A stretch of DNA of 64,000 bases from Buddleja alternifolia. Its lineage: Eukaryota > Streptophyta > Magnoliopsida > Lamiales > Scrophulariaceae. A program made the position numbers and the translations under genes. The stretch lies in contig CM033401.1 in NCBI GenBank assembly GCA_019426215.1, positions 19,039,134-19,103,133 of the forward strand. Reading direction: 5' to 3'. Below are positions 45,295 through 57,110 of the stretch, piece after piece. The notes under the pieces were generated by a model, which did not search any database, was not told the origin of the DNA, and was given only the letters and a program-made list of their open reading frames with translations. Position 1 is the stretch's first letter; each line of letters starts with the position of its first letter.

Positions 45295-46008
45295 CTAGTG
45301 GATTTCCAGTAGAACATATTCCGACTCTGATGGAGTTACACATCGTAGCAGGGGCCCCCCCACTGACCTTTTGTAAAGCTCTCCGCCCATCATTACAAAC
45401 CTCGTTGCTCTTTGAACAACCTTCCTAGCCTCAACTTTATCATCAGGTAGCTCATCGTTTACTAAATAATCCACAATTGCATCCTTCCATGAACTCTCAA
45501 CCAAAACTGGCCCGACTGAGGCTACTGACTCTATTTCCGAGTGTTCAGCTACCATCAAAGTTACCTTCCTGCTTTTCAAACCCACAATTTGATTCGAAAA
45601 CTTCGACAATGCATCTGCTCGTTCATTTTCATCCCTTGGGATTTGATGCAACTCAACTTTTTTGAACTCCAGCATCAATTCCTTCACTCTCCTCAAATAT
45701 TTTATCATCGTTTTCTCTCTAGCTTCGTACAACCCGGCAACCTGTCTAGCCACTAACTGGGAATCGGTATAAACCATCAGCATCTTTACCTCCAAGCTTT
45801 TAGCCATTCTCAAACCTGCAATGAGGGCCTCATACTCGGCTTCGTTATTGGTTACCTCAAAGTTTAGCTTAATTGCAAATTCTATATCCAACTTATCCGG
45901 TGTTAGTACCAGATTCGAATTCCTCCTCGCTTTGTCATTGACGAACCATCCACATGCAATAGCCACGGCTCTGCTATGGCCCTTTAAGTCGCGTCTCCGT
46001 GTCGTCAT
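45295..46008 (-). pseudogene. RNase H (archaeal-type) segment of LTR element 3
   Basis: The open frame has 237 codons, with AIKLNFEVTNNEAEYEALIA, VYTDSQLVARQVAG and HQIPRDENERADALSKF: the Glu, Asp and Asp of an RNase H active site. The archaeal-type domain placed between the RT/RH and integrase is characteristic of the Tat lineage. The frame is intact but separated from RT and integrase by stops. Confidence 0.82.
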
Positions 46009-47310
46009 CTCATCTGTCTTTCACCGCTGCCCGGCTTCTATACTCAATGTTAAATTCGCCCAACTCAATGGCCCATTTTATGAGTCTTCCTGAAACATCG
46101 GGCTTGCTTTGCCAACACCTGCTTCAGTGGCTTGTTCGTTAGTACTAACAATGTGATGGGACTGAAAGTATGGCCTTAACTTATGGGCGGAAGTTACTAG
46201 AGCAAGTGCCCATTTTTCAATCTCCAAATAATTCAATTTGGCCTTGAATCAACTTACTGACGTAATATACTGGTTTGTGTTCGTTTTCGACCTCTCGGAC
46301 CAAACTGCACTAAGGCTGCTAAAGAACAACCTAGTACAAAAATAGAGGCTCCCCGAGACAGGTTTTGTTAGCAACGGGGTGGGGGGGGGGAGACTAATAT
46401 TCTTTAAGCTCTTTGGAAGCTTTTTCACATTCTTCTGTCCACGTAAAGTTTTTAACCTTTCGTAGGATTTTGAAAAATTGAAGTCCTTTTCAGCCGATTT
46501 AGATATAATCTATTCAGTTTGCCATTCTCCCCGTCAGTTTTTGTACGTCTTTCACACTTGAGGGAGATTTCATATTTAAAGGGCCTCGATTTTTTCAGGA
46601 TTGGCCTCAATACCTCGTTCAGTTACCAATATACCCCAAAATTTTCCCCCCTCGAACTCCGAATGTACACTTATTTGGGTTTAATTTCATTCCATATTGT
46701 TTCATTATTTCAAAAGATTTCACAAGTGACTCAAATGGTCTGATTCGTCTATAGATTTGATGAGCATATCGTCAATATAGACTTCCATGGTCTTCCTATC
46801 TTGTTTTCAAACATCAACATTGACCAATCGTTGGTATGTGGCTCCGGAGTTTTGAATCCAAACGGCATCACATTATACAATATACACCTCGTGCCGTGAC
46901 GAAGAGGTTTTCCTCCCTATCTTCTTCTGCCATCTAATTTGATTGAACCTTGATAGTCGTCCATCATGCTTAACAAAGCACAACCTGCATTGAATCTACT
47001 AACAGGTCAATACAGGCAAACATGATAGGATCCCGAGGGCAAACTTTGTTTAGATCAGTGAAATCAGTACACTGCGCCATTTGTTTCCGTCTTTAGGTAT
47101 AAGTACTACATTTGCTAGCCATTCAGTGAATTGAATTTCATTTATATAGCCTACTTCTAGCAACTTCTTCACTTCTTCTTCAATAATGGCATCTCTGTCA
47201 GGGCCAAAATTTCTTCTTTTCTGACGAACTGGTTTTGCCTCTGGGTCAACATTCAACGATGCACTATCACCCTCAGGATCATGCCTTGGAAGTCGGCAGC
47301 TTTCCACGCA
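46009..47310 (-). pseudogene. Reverse transcriptase remains of LTR element 3
   Basis: The RT start is readable at 47307-47050 (IEEEVKKLLEVGYINEIQFT, EWLANVVLIPKDGNKWRS). The next part shifts frame (TDLNKVCPRDP near 47040, LSMMDDYQGS near 46965) and then degrades. No intact active-site block is seen. A G run at 46380-46391 and several indels break the rest. Confidence 0.65.
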
Positions 47311-47316
47311 AGAATA

Positions 47317-48484
47317 TCAGGGTAGCCTTGAGAATTTTATCAGTTTTGATTCCATCGTTAGACTCAACTGCCCCCCGATTCTCGTAGTTTTCTCTGCATC
47401 ACCTTCAAAAAGTGGAACTGTCTTGTGTTCCACAGGCTGCATCCATCTATCCGCCCTCTTCTGCTTCTTATCCAACTGCTCCATTAACATGGCGGCCTCC
47501 TCATCCATGACATTTACCCTCGTAACCTCTCTTTTCCTCTTCTTGCTCGAGTTTGTCACTAGCGAGGTAGTGTAACAGTCTTGAGCTTCCAACTAATTGC
47601 CCTTCACTTCACCTATACCATCCCTGGTTTTAAACTTCATTTTCAGGTGAGGAGTCGATACTATAGCCCCAAACATATTTAACATCGGCCTACCCACAAT
47701 CATGTTATAAGCAAAAGGGGTATCTACAACCAAAAAAGTTACGTGCAATGACCTCCTCTTCGGAGCCGACCCCAGTGATACATTAAGTTCAATTGAACCT
47801 TTCGGCATAATCTGTGATCCGGTTAACCCCATTAAGGGAGTATTCACCGTTCGCAGAGTTACCTTACCCAGGTCCATCTTTTGCAGCACATCCCAAAAAA
47901 TTATATTTGCTGAGCTACCGGTGTCAACCAATACCTTGTGTACCGCAAAATTTGCAACGTCCATCGTTATGACCATCGGATCATTATGGGGAACAATCAT
48001 GCCCTCGTAATCTCTATCGTCAAAATCTATTGGTTGGTCGTGATTCTGTACAGAGAAGACCCTCGTAGGCTCCTGACGATAGTGATTGCCACGTATTCCC
48101 CTTTTATGCTTTTTTCTTGAACTGGGCGAATCACCTCCTGCTGGCCCTCCCGCGATAGTGTGTATCTCTGCCCTAGACACATTGGCATGCTCTTTACGTC
48201 GATCTCCTTGGCGAATATTATCATTCTCCATTCCCTCTATATTGAGACCGATCCGGTGACCGACTACGCGATCGTCTCACCTCTTTAGCGCGGTTGCCCT
48301 CTGGGGCTCTTACTTCCGCAAGAGTACGATCAATGAAGTCGTTCAGAGCACCATCTTTTATTAGACGTTCAAGTTCATCTGTCAACTGATAGCACTCTTC
48401 GGTATCATGGCCTTTGTCCTTGTGAAATTGACAATACTTGTTCGGATTTGCTCTGGATTTTGATTTCATTGGCTTTGGCCATCG
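47317..48484 (-). pseudogene. Gag end and aspartic protease region of LTR element 3
   Basis: The frame from 48469 reads NPNKYCQFHKDKGHDTEECY and DELERLIKDGALNDFIDRTL, the gag C-terminal segment. The frame from 48231 carries HTIAGGPAGGDSPSSRKKHK, then the protease with active site VLVDTGSSANIIFWDVL and the flap-like YNMIVGRPMLNMFGAIVS. The third frame (47592-47317) is a charged linker (EEAAMLMEQLDKKQKRADRW). Three frames are needed to read through, so the polyprotein is broken. Confidence 0.78.
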
Positions 48485-48520
48485 AATCGCAATTCATGTG
48501 CTGCACTGCCAGTTAACACT

Positions 48521-48692
48521 NNNNNNNNNNNNNNNNNNNNNNNNNNNNNNNNNNNNNNNNNNNNNNNNNNNNNNNNNNNNNNNNNNNNNNNNNNNNNNNN
48601 NNNNNNNNNNNNNNNNNNNNNNNNNNNNNNNNNNNNNNNNNNNNNNNNNNNNNNNNNNNNNNNNNNNNNNNNNNNNNNNNNNNNNNNNNNNN
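48521..48692. other. Assembly gap (172 N)
   Basis: A run of unknown bases. The left side is gag of LTR element 3; the right side is unrelated sequence with no retroelement similarity that I can see. Confidence 1.
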
Positions 48693-49817
48693 TGCTTCCC
48701 ATGTGGAGTCTTTTAAGTTAGTTCCATCTCTTGCATCTTCTGGAGTAAAGCATTGTTGGTTGTTGATACGTTGTACGTGATGTGATGAAATTTTTCGTTG
48801 TTGGACTTCAACTCTTGATTATAGCCTCCACCAATTTGATTTGATCGTCCTTTCCTCAAGTCTTGTTAGTAGTGTTACTCCTATCTCCATCCTTTATCAC
48901 ATACTTCTGGCTCAATCCATCAAACGCCTTACATGCGTTAGGTTCTGCACTATTCGTTTAAAAAACATCATTCATTAAGGTAATATAAGGATTGATAATG
49001 CCAAACAATAATGAATATACTACATTATAATTCGGACATCCACGAACTTTCTCCTGGGATTTTTTTTGCCACGATGTCGAATTTGTAGTTGTTTTTTGCA
49101 ACCGCAAGTACCACCCACAAAAGCTTCGACAAATGGCTTTGAACGTTGGCAAGAGTATTTGAATTTTCTTGAGGACGATCCACCCGGTTGTCATTTTGCT
49201 TTACAAAATATGACGACAATTTTTTTTATAGAGATTTATAGTGTATTGACAATTACTTAAAAGACACAAACCGTATAAAACTAAAGACAATGGCTATAAA
49301 TTGCACATTCCATATATATAGGGAAGTGTTGAGGGTAATTTTGGTCAACAATTTGCAACGGCTACATTAACGTAAAAAAAGCCAGAAATGACAACCGGTC
49401 CTATCCACATTCAAAATGAAAACTTCATGCAAATTTAAACACTTGTTTCTTGCACAACATACAAATGAATATAAATATTTTTTACATAACAATTTTGCTA
49501 TGTGCAATAATATATATAATATATATATATTATATTTTAGTATTATTTTATACATGTTCACATATGTCCAATGAGAATCTAATGCTGTGACACTAGCACT
49601 TTAAAGAAGCCTTACACAAAGTAATTTTATGAATGACAACACACCCTATCACACTTTTGTCTTTTAATTTGATTAACATATATTGAATATGTTCATCAAA
49701 TTTGCAATATTAAGACACACGAAGGGATATTGTATATATGTGTATATTATATATATAATATATATAGAAAACAAATAAAAAACCTCAAGAGAATCTTACA
49801 AAAAGATTGAACCGTAC
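48693..49817. other. Unassigned AT-rich segment right of the gap
   Basis: Short protein-like fragments exist, such as NACKAFDGLSQKYVIKDGD (minus, near 48930), NNALLQKMQEMELT (minus, near 48740) and GFERWQEYLNFLEDDPPG (plus, near 49130). No family is recognised and stops are frequent. From 49480 to 49790 there are TA-rich runs. It may be a decayed mobile element. Confidence 0.35.
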
Positions 49818-50049
49818 CCTTGTTTGGAAAATGTTGGAGTGTTGATGCTTTTAGCTAGTTACATAAGGCTGATTTAGTGTCAACTTTTATGACAAAAGTT
49901 GATAGGTTTGGGCTAATAATTCCAACATGAAATGATTTTTTGATTTGAAAGTTGAGCTCTTCTACAATATATAAATGCACTGCATATTGGTAGTATTTAT
50001 TAGAAGGGCAATTCTTCAACTTGTCAATATTTCATAAACACTAATAATA

Positions 50050-50930
50050 TGGAGCTTGTGTCGCAGGCCGATATTCTATACGCTAATGGATGGGCATACG
50101 AGCATGATACTTGTTTCATTACTAGTATTGTTGTTGCATGCTGGAATCAAAATATATCATTGACTCAACAACATTACCATTATTAGGTATGCCATGACGA
50201 GCTAACGTAAATTTGGCACAGTATTCACATTTGCGGTCTACAAGAGTAGGTTGCAATTCCTATATGAGCGTTACAGTGTGTTCCAAACAGTGATTGCAAA
50301 TCTTGGCGTCGGTGGGATAGAGATCAAATCAAATTTTTGCTCAACCTGGTGTCATGGCTAAGTTAATGAAGGTGTGTAAATTATCCTAAATTACTAGTAT
50401 TCGACTTTCATATGTTGTATATATTCAATCCTCATATAATTCTTAATTGTGCAATAGGAAAACGAAATGGTGATGAGTTACTTGAGGTATGGGCCCCCTA
50501 TTGCCCAATTGAACTACATCTTTGGCCCACGTGTGATTGACGTGTCAAGTGACTCGTCTCGATCGAATGGTAAAGCATTATTTGTTTTCGGCCAATGATA
50601 CTATCGTCATTGAAGATAGTGAGGGAAGAGGACCCAACAAAATGAAAATGATTACACGTACAGCAAAAATGTTGTGGGTCGGGTTCGATAAGTGTCAAGC
50701 CAGGGATCTTCGAACGACCCTCTGTCCCGCCTTGGTTACTCCACGCCCATCCATTACCTAAACGAACTTTGAAACTTGACCCACTGGCCACGCGTGAAGA
50801 GGACATACTGGCTGAAACACTTCATCAACTGAGAGGATAATGTCAAAACTCATCAGGGGTCGCATGATAACCCCAAAGTTGAACCATCGTCTGATAATCA
50901 AAAGACAACGAAAAAAGTGGTAAAAAATTA
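50050..50930 (+). pseudogene. Myb/SANT-like DNA-binding gene relic A
   Basis: The ATG at 50050 starts MELVSQADILYANGWAYEHD and CFITSIVVACWNQNISL. After frame changes VYKSRLQFLYERYSVFQ follows, with a WDRDQIKF phrase near 50320. After a possible intron (50374-50458) it reads ENEMVMSYLRYGPPIAQLNY and IFGPRVIDVSSDS. The W-CFI-W spacing, the KSRLQFLYERYSVF helix and the closing (A)QLNYIFG are the pattern of the plant Myb/SANT-like domain (Myb_DNA-bind_3) found in Harbinger ORF1 proteins. Stops and frameshifts show it is dead. Confidence 0.55.
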
Positions 50931-51419
50931 AATTTTCCTTAAATATTGTGGCGTAATTAACCTTCAGCTATAATGCATAAGTGTACTAGATATGGTGTTT
51001 TATTATACGTTGAAAATTGTACTAGCTTTATTTGTAATCTTTTTTTTTCATTGTTTGTTATTTGTGATTTTGTAATGTGTAATGGCCAACTACGGCACTA
51101 CTACCCTTTTTCCAACTTATATAACGAAAGGATATTTTAGGTTGGCGTAAAAAAATTAATTCCAAATTATTAATGCAAAGTACTCATTTTCACGTGTGCA
51201 TGGATGTGTCGCATGAAATTTCCATGCACGCATGCATCGTTTTACATGGATGGGATAATGCCAAATTTCCATTATTAAATGGGACAAACAAAGGTCCATG
51301 CAACATCTTTTTATGAAGGAACCCAATGGATCACAAATATCCTATAATATATGTTCTTGCATACATAAAATAACAACAATACACTTGTATATTTTCCTAT
51401 TTCTAAATGTTTCTCAACA

Positions 51420-52192
51420 ATGTCCTCAAGAAATTTAAGCCATCAAAACACTTGTCTATATACGGCTAGGTGGCCTAGAATGTTGATAATTAATTCATTT
51501 CCCAACTCGTTCAACAATGGTATGAGGGGCCATGGAAATTTAAAATGTTTAATATTTCGGCTCTTGACACAGCGCAACGTCGCATTAATCGACACTTTGA
51601 AACCAACTACGATTTCTCTTTCATTGCTCATCGGGAAAGAAAATTGGAACGGCGTTATCGGGCCTTCACAAAAATGATTGCATGTCAAGGTGTGAATGGG
51701 ACGAAGCGCGCTGTATTGTAAGGTGTCCAAGCAACAATGGGAGGAATGGCGTGTGGTAGTCAAATAATGTTTTATTATTGATTTACGAAATATTAGAACA
51801 ATTTAGGCTCCACTAAATTCTCTTTTTTTTCTATAAACTATTCCATTGTCAAGAGCATACATATATTATGGTGATGACAAGTACGAGGCCTTGAAGCGGT
51901 TGTATGCGAGTCCATATGCGGGGACTTTGACCAACCTATGGGAAGCCGGAATGGTTCTGATGCGGATGAAGAAGCTTGCCCAGAGTACGACTCCGATTAC
52001 TATGACGAGGACGACGAACCTAAATACATAGATACAACACGTAACTTTGGCTGTGGGTCAGTTTCAAAGTTGGTTCCGGATCTGCGAAATTTCTCTTTCA
52101 TGCGTTTTGTAATAATTATTTCATGCGTCGTACTTACTTTGTACTATTATGTTCTAGTTCATTTTTTGTATTTTGTTTGTAGCCTAGCCTAG
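51420..52192 (+). pseudogene. Myb/SANT-like DNA-binding gene relic B
   Basis: In one frame from about 51554: ALDTAQRRINRHFETNYDFS, HRERKLERRYRAFTKMIACQ, GVN, then one frame over WDEARCIV. After a gap or intron RAYIYYGDDKYEALKRLY (about 51855) and an acidic tail (DADEEACPEYDSDYYDEDDE, about 51950-52015) follow. The iN..F / L..RYR.F..M...GV.WDE pattern and the YyGDdkYE.Lk ending belong to plant Myb/SANT-like proteins. The subfamily differs from relic A. Confidence 0.5.
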
Positions 52193-52329
52193 TTTCATTT
52201 TCCAAAGAGTTAGTCTGTCAAGAACATTAGGAATTTGATGATATTTTACGTAAATGACCAATTTAAATTAAAAGATGCGATGCGCGGTATGACAATCGGA
52301 AAGGCTTAAAATTAAAAATTACATTCAAC

Positions 52330-53001
52330 ACTAAATTCACTCCAAATCATACTTAAATTCCATAAAATAAGATACTCCAAGTAGTCACGATCTGGGACAA
52401 TCTCGGTTTCTTCACTTGTTTCATGCACCGCTAAATCAGAAGAATTGTTTGGGTGGTCAAACACAGCCGTCTCTTAGGTCATCATCAATACCTCTGATAA
52501 TTTTCCCCAATTAACTTCTCCCCGCAGTTTGTACTTACTTGCATCTGGATATTGCTAAAATGAAGGAATAATATGAAGCAAAGTTAAAATATGTTGAATA
52601 TAATTATAATAATATTCAATTGTAGGTGAAATGAAAAACCCAGCAATACATGCCTCCTCCAAACGGGACCAGTTTGCCTTTGATGATTTGACTGAATTCT
52701 TCGCACGATCCCAACGAAACTCCGATTTAGTAACGATTTCATTGAATATTTTGCATCATCGGTGCAACATATTGAAACGGCTTAGGACTATTGAGGGATT
52801 GAATCCTCCAAATCCCTCGTTCAATCTATCGCACAACCACTGAACGATACCATTGCCCAATACACCACAAACAATTTCATTGCGTCCACGAGCGGAGTGT
52901 AGCAATTCAATGAAGAAAATTTCCTTCGCCACTGTCCACCCATCCCCGCCCGGCAATTGGTAATTCATGTTTGGAAGTGTGTATGTGGTCATCACACACA
53001 T
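52330..53001 (-). pseudogene. Myb/SANT-like DNA-binding gene relic C
   Basis: From 53001 the minus strand reads MCVMTTYTLPNM, then GWTVAKEIFFIELLHSARGR, VQWLCDRLNEGFGGFNP and VLSRFNMLHR. It continues past a stop or frame change as CKIFNEIVTKSEFRWDRAKN (about 52745-52690). After a gap it gives QYPDASKYKLRGEVNWGKLS (about 52555) and an acidic end. This is the Myb_DNA-bind_3 layout (FI.LL ... W.....LN..FG ... R...L ... IF.EI ... FRWD). Broken by at least one stop. Confidence 0.55.
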
Positions 53002-53589
53002 AGCCTAGAGTCACCCCATATTTATAGACTATTTGAAGTCAAATATTTGGAAAAATAAAAAGCACCAAAACCTAACATGCATAGATAAACCCAAACGAAT
53101 TGAAAGCACACACAACTATCTAACAATAAATTGTAATGAAAAAGCTTGCTAACTCTCTACAATTGTAGGCCATATGTTGACCAAAATAACAAGTACTACA
53201 ATTTGCAGATCACCATTTAAGCCAACCACCAACCACAATCATAAATTTTTTTGTCACCTAATGAAAATAGATGTCTACATAAGCTTACTATGGCATATCA
53301 TTAGAGTTTAGCATAATTTATCAATACAGGCGATTAAGGAGATTAAAATACGCTACAAAATATATGGTGTACGGTTGCACAAATGATCATCAAATATCAA
53401 TTCGCTAATGAAACATCCGAATTAGCAGGCCTAAAATACCCATTAATTTTACCAGCGAGCATCAATCTCACTTGACCAACTTTAGCATTATCAGGGAGAC
53501 TAAAAACATGGCAAGAGCTTGAGTGTTCTTGACGATCAAATTGGTAGCGACGAGCTTCTCATCTAGGGTCAAATCATCAATCTGGTTGA
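53002..53589. other. Spacer between Myb/SANT relic C and the intact Myb/SANT gene
   Basis: AT-rich; no gene, no repeat recognised. It may hold the 3' UTR of the gene at 53590-54494. Confidence 0.45.
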
Positions 53590-54494
53590 CTATTTCAAAA
53601 CAGCCTGGCATTTGCAAGTCATGTCATGTTGATGACCCATTTTGCTAACAATTTCACCTAGCCTTGAGTCAGTGGTATTTGTGAATTTGTTAATGCCAGC
53701 CATGATTGGCCCAATAATGGAGTCTTCCTTTTTTTGCTTGCCCTTATTAGATGTTTTTGTTGTAGTGCTACTTCCAGCTTCACAAACTGAGGGTGGTGCA
53801 TCTTCGTCCACTAACGGGGTGTATGTCATATCATTGTCATCCAAATGCGTATCAGGAGGGGATTTTGGTTGGCTTTCGGCGTGTAATATCCCATTCAAAG
53901 CATCGTGAAAGTCTTCCGCTCCAGTACCATCGGCTCGGTCTTTACCAAACACCTCAAACCATGCATCAAAGTAAGGCCAAGATTTGTATCGCATGGTTTG
54001 AGCACTGGGTTCATTCTGCAAAGCAATTATACGTGACATATTAGTTCTACAAATTGATAAAATCAATACTAATTTGTATGTTTGTCGAAAAACATATATT
54101 TTCAATTACAAAATCACTAAATTAGACGTACCTTACAGGCCGTCTCCCCTGCTTCATCATCGTCCGTCTCAATCATTTTAGTCGTCGAGTTCCATCCAAC
54201 ATCGGTTCCACCAAAAATGGTGAACAGTGTGTTGTATTGTTTCTTCCACGAATGCATTTTAGAACTTATATGTGGATTAGAACGCAGATCAGTCCTCGGA
54301 AATGCCATCATCATGTTGACTTGCAAAACATTCAAGTACCCAACCCGAAAGCCATTATCAGATTTCCAACCAGTAGTGAGTAGTTCTTTCAATGCTTGCA
54401 CCAACACATCTTCCGCCGGTCTAGTCCACATCCTCCTGCATACCACTGCCTTCTTCCCTTTACAACTAGTCCCAACACTTGAAGTGTGAGCCAT
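53590..54494 (-). CDS. Harbinger ORF1: Myb/SANT-like DNA-binding protein, two exons, intact
   Basis: Exons are 54494-54132 and 54015-53590 (donor AAG/GTACGT, acceptor TTTGCAG), giving 262 residues without stops. The start is MAHTSSVGTSCKGKKAVVCR; an upstream in-frame ATG exists but lies in AT-rich sequence. The first exon is the Myb/SANT-like domain (WTRPAEDVLVQALKELL, GWKSDNGFRVGYLNVL, HISSKMHSWKKQYNTL, FGGTDVGWN). The second starts with the usual linker (KSWPYFDAWFEVFGKDRADG) and ends in a Lys/Thr-rich and hydrophilic tail. In PIF/Harbinger transposition this protein binds subterminal DNA and brings the nuclease into the nucleus. It lies directly downstream of the nuclease gene on the same strand. 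Confidence 0.85.
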
Positions 54495-54816
54495 TGCTAA
54501 CAATCTGACAAATAAAATATTATTACCCAACATATTGTATAAGCAAAACAACATACAATATGAAATATTACATACAAAAGGATGAGTAACTTACTATATA
54601 ACTGAAAACTAATATGGTTATTTGCACATATACATACATAGAGAATTTTAAACTGAATGGGATTTAACAAATGAACGACACAACCAACAACATCATTATA
54701 AAGGGTTGAAACTCATGAAAAGCATTAAGCTTCATTGTGCACAAATACACACAAATAAATATAGTATTCGGCCATAATACACACACATCGTAATAATTTT
54801 AAAGGAAAACATGTTT

Positions 54817-56261
54817 TTAACGGTCACCCGTCCACTCAGTGAACAATTCATTCGCAAGGTTATCACGCCACATCGACCACTCATTAGAAGAGTCAATACT
54901 CTCAACATAGTCGACTTCAGATGGTTGATCATCATTATATGTTTCTTGATGATTCTTAGGGACATGTGCCTTAGCAGGGTCAACCTCCATCTCACGTCGA
55001 ATGAAATTGTGCAGTAGCGCACAAGCCAAAATCATCCGGTTCTGAGTACGTAGTGGGTAGAATGTCGTACTCCTCAAAACAGCCCATCACCACTTCATTA
55101 TGCCCCAAGTACGTTCAATAACATTGCGTGCTTTTGTGTGTCGCTGGTTGAATAGCTCTTTTGCATTCTGGGGAGCTCGACTACCTGCTGACCATTCATC
55201 TAAATGATATCTAATGCTTCTGTACGGTGCTAGAAACCCAGGACAGTTCATGTAACCATTGTCACATAAGTAGTATTGTCCTTTCATTCAATACAAGGGT
55301 TGCTCACATTCTGGTAAACAACATAATTGTGCGTTAAAAAACCAAAAGCTCGTATAACTAAAAAACCAATATAAAAACCCATGTAAACCATTCGGTACTT
55401 TCAAGCCATTGACTCGGTTAACGGCATCACGCAATACCCTGCCGTCGGCCGTGGATCCCTCCCACCCCGGCAACATGTAAACAAAATTCATTTCACGATT
55501 AACAACTCCAAGAACGTTCACACTTATTCCTCCTTTCCTATTGCAATATCTTGGCTTATCAAGCAGTGGGGTTTGAACATCGATGTACATCCTGTCTAGT
55601 GCCCCGATACAACCCTGTAAGTTAGACCACGAAGTAATTAAATAAACAGTCATGTAATAATTTGCGATAATAATGATACTTGAACACATATTAATCATAC
55701 CTTGAAACTTTTCCATCTCGCATTGGTATAGTCATCATCCACAGGCTTTGGTGTCACAAGAATTAAGGGATGTAGTTTAAGCAATGCCGTCAAGACCGAG
55801 TGGAAATAAAGGCTAACAGTGTGACCGGATCGTACATGGTCAAACTTAATCGTCCAATTCATTTTGTGATGAGACAAAACAGACAAAATGAAGCAAACTT
55901 TTTCGTCTATTCTGACATACTTTGAATCACGTAAACCCCCAACATGCTGTAATAAGTAGCATAACCTACTGAATGAACTCATGTCCATTCTTAGTTGACT
56001 TAGACAATCAGCATCATTGTTACAAGTTAGGCGGAAGACACATGATATTTGACCCGGCATCCTATGTGCCATAACATATCTAACTATCCACTCTCGTGTA
56101 CGACGGCAGCCTAATCGCTCATCACTCAAGATTGCAAGAATAATGTTGAATAAAAATTTAGCATGGCTTATAATTTCGTGAACAACCAACACAATGCCTA
56201 AGTGTTTCCGAGAAATTTCAGACATTTGTGAAGCTGCATTTATGTCAAAAGAAATTGTCAA
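54817..56261 (-). pseudogene. Harbinger transposase (DDE_Tnp_4 nuclease), three exons, one nonsense codon
   Basis: Exons are about 56225-55701, 55614-55389 and 55280-54817 (404 codons from MSEISRKHLG; a second in-frame ATG at 56261). The N-terminal helical part has LRMDMSSFSRLCYLLQHVGG and NWTIKFDHVRSGHTVSLYFH. The nuclease has the first Asp in GCIGALDRMYIDVQTP, the second in PGWEGSTADGRVLRDA and the Glu in KARNVIERTWGIMKW, so the DDE set is present. Directly after MKW there is TGA (55087-55089) in front of WAVLRSTTFYPLRTQNRM, in the same frame. Relatives usually have Arg here, so a CGA-to-TGA change is likely. The rest stays open to the stop at 54817. Splicing around the second intron (donor GTTTAC) is the weakest call. 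Confidence 0.82.
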
Positions 56262-57107
56262 TTATAGTTTCAACAAGAATAACAATTTCATACACAAAAC
56301 CAAGCACAAGATGAAATAAAAACCTTGTCAAAACTAAAAACGCTACAATAAAAACACATATATCCAAAAAATCATGCTTCCACCCAATTCTTGTACTAAG
56401 ACTGTTAATAAACTACAAAGATAAACACAAAATTACGAAAATTTACATGTCAAACCATTTACGGGGTGAAATTGAAAACCCCGTAAGCACAAACATGGAC
56501 CCATGACGCGTGGGTTCGAAACGAACCCAGTGGAGGGCTATTCTTCATTAATACACTCAAGAAAACCACAAAAATTATTAACTTCCTCATTACATTAATC
56601 CCAAGAGAAGAAATTAACAGGAACCCTAATATATCGAACCCGAATTCAAAAAAAAATACATCCGAAGTATGGAAGAATATTCAAGTAAAGGGACCGATAA
56701 TGCAATTACTTGCCTTTTTGTAGCTGTAGATGAACAAATACGACCCAATTTGTAAGATCTCTACTTTCTCGACATTATTTCCCCAAAAATCGCCTTCTCC
56801 AACTGCAGATAGTGAGGGAGACGGGTTTGTGTGAGATTGAAGATGTTGTAATAAAAAAATGAAAAAGGAAATAGTACTTGGATATTTATAGAAGAGGGGC
56901 AAAAATGTCTTTACACATTATGGGTTGTTTAACCAAGCTCATGGGTTTATTTCAACCTACGCATTAAGGTGGGTTGAAATACCCATGGTATATGGGTTTG
57001 TGGACCGGGCCCTGGGTTTGTTGGCTTATTTTGGCCAACCAACCAAACAAAGGTTTATATGGGTCAGAATAAGCAAACCCATATAAACACTCCAACCAAA
57101 CAAGCCC
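56262..57107 (-). other. 5' region and right terminus of the Harbinger element
   Basis: No ORF of note. It is the presumed promoter and leader of the nuclease gene. Near the end the phrases CCCATGGTATATGGGTTTG, CAAACCCATATAAACACTCC and AACCAACCAAACAAAGG form the subterminal part that leads into the TIR at 57107. Confidence 0.5.
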
Positions 57108-57110
57108 TTA

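Larger units (their letters stand above)
40136..48520 (-). mobile_element. LTR element 3: Ty3/gypsy of the Tat lineage, truncated at the sequence gap
   Basis: On the minus strand the order is gag end, protease, RT remains, RNase H, integrase, a large antisense ORF, a PPT (GTGGGGGACTTAA) and the 3' LTR (40748-40136, TGATGTACC to GATCA). The second RNase H of archaeal type and the antisense ORF with a Transposase_28-like domain are marks of the Tat/Grande/Ogre lineage. The 5' LTR and most of gag should lie to the right of 48484, but the gap follows and no matching LTR appears after it. Confidence 0.85.
49818..57107 (-). mobile_element. PIF/Harbinger transposon region, right end clear, left end tentative
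   Basis: The right end reads CCAAACAAGCCC followed by TTA (57108-57110), that is TTA/GGGCTTGTTTGG on the minus strand, a Harbinger-type terminus and target. A related sequence on the plus strand at 49818-49847 (CCCTTGTTTGG, six extra bases, TTGGAGTGTTGAT) mirrors the right end's CTTGTTTGG-TTGGAGTGTT and may be the left end. It is not preceded by TTA. Inside are a DDE nuclease gene (54817-56261) and a Myb/SANT gene (53590-54494), the two genes such elements need, plus three more Myb/SANT-like relics. The limits could also enclose more than one element. Confidence 0.6.

Noticed and set aside
51443..51763. Minus-strand 106-codon ORF
   Set aside because: Shadow of Myb/SANT relic B, whose plus-strand pattern is recognisable.
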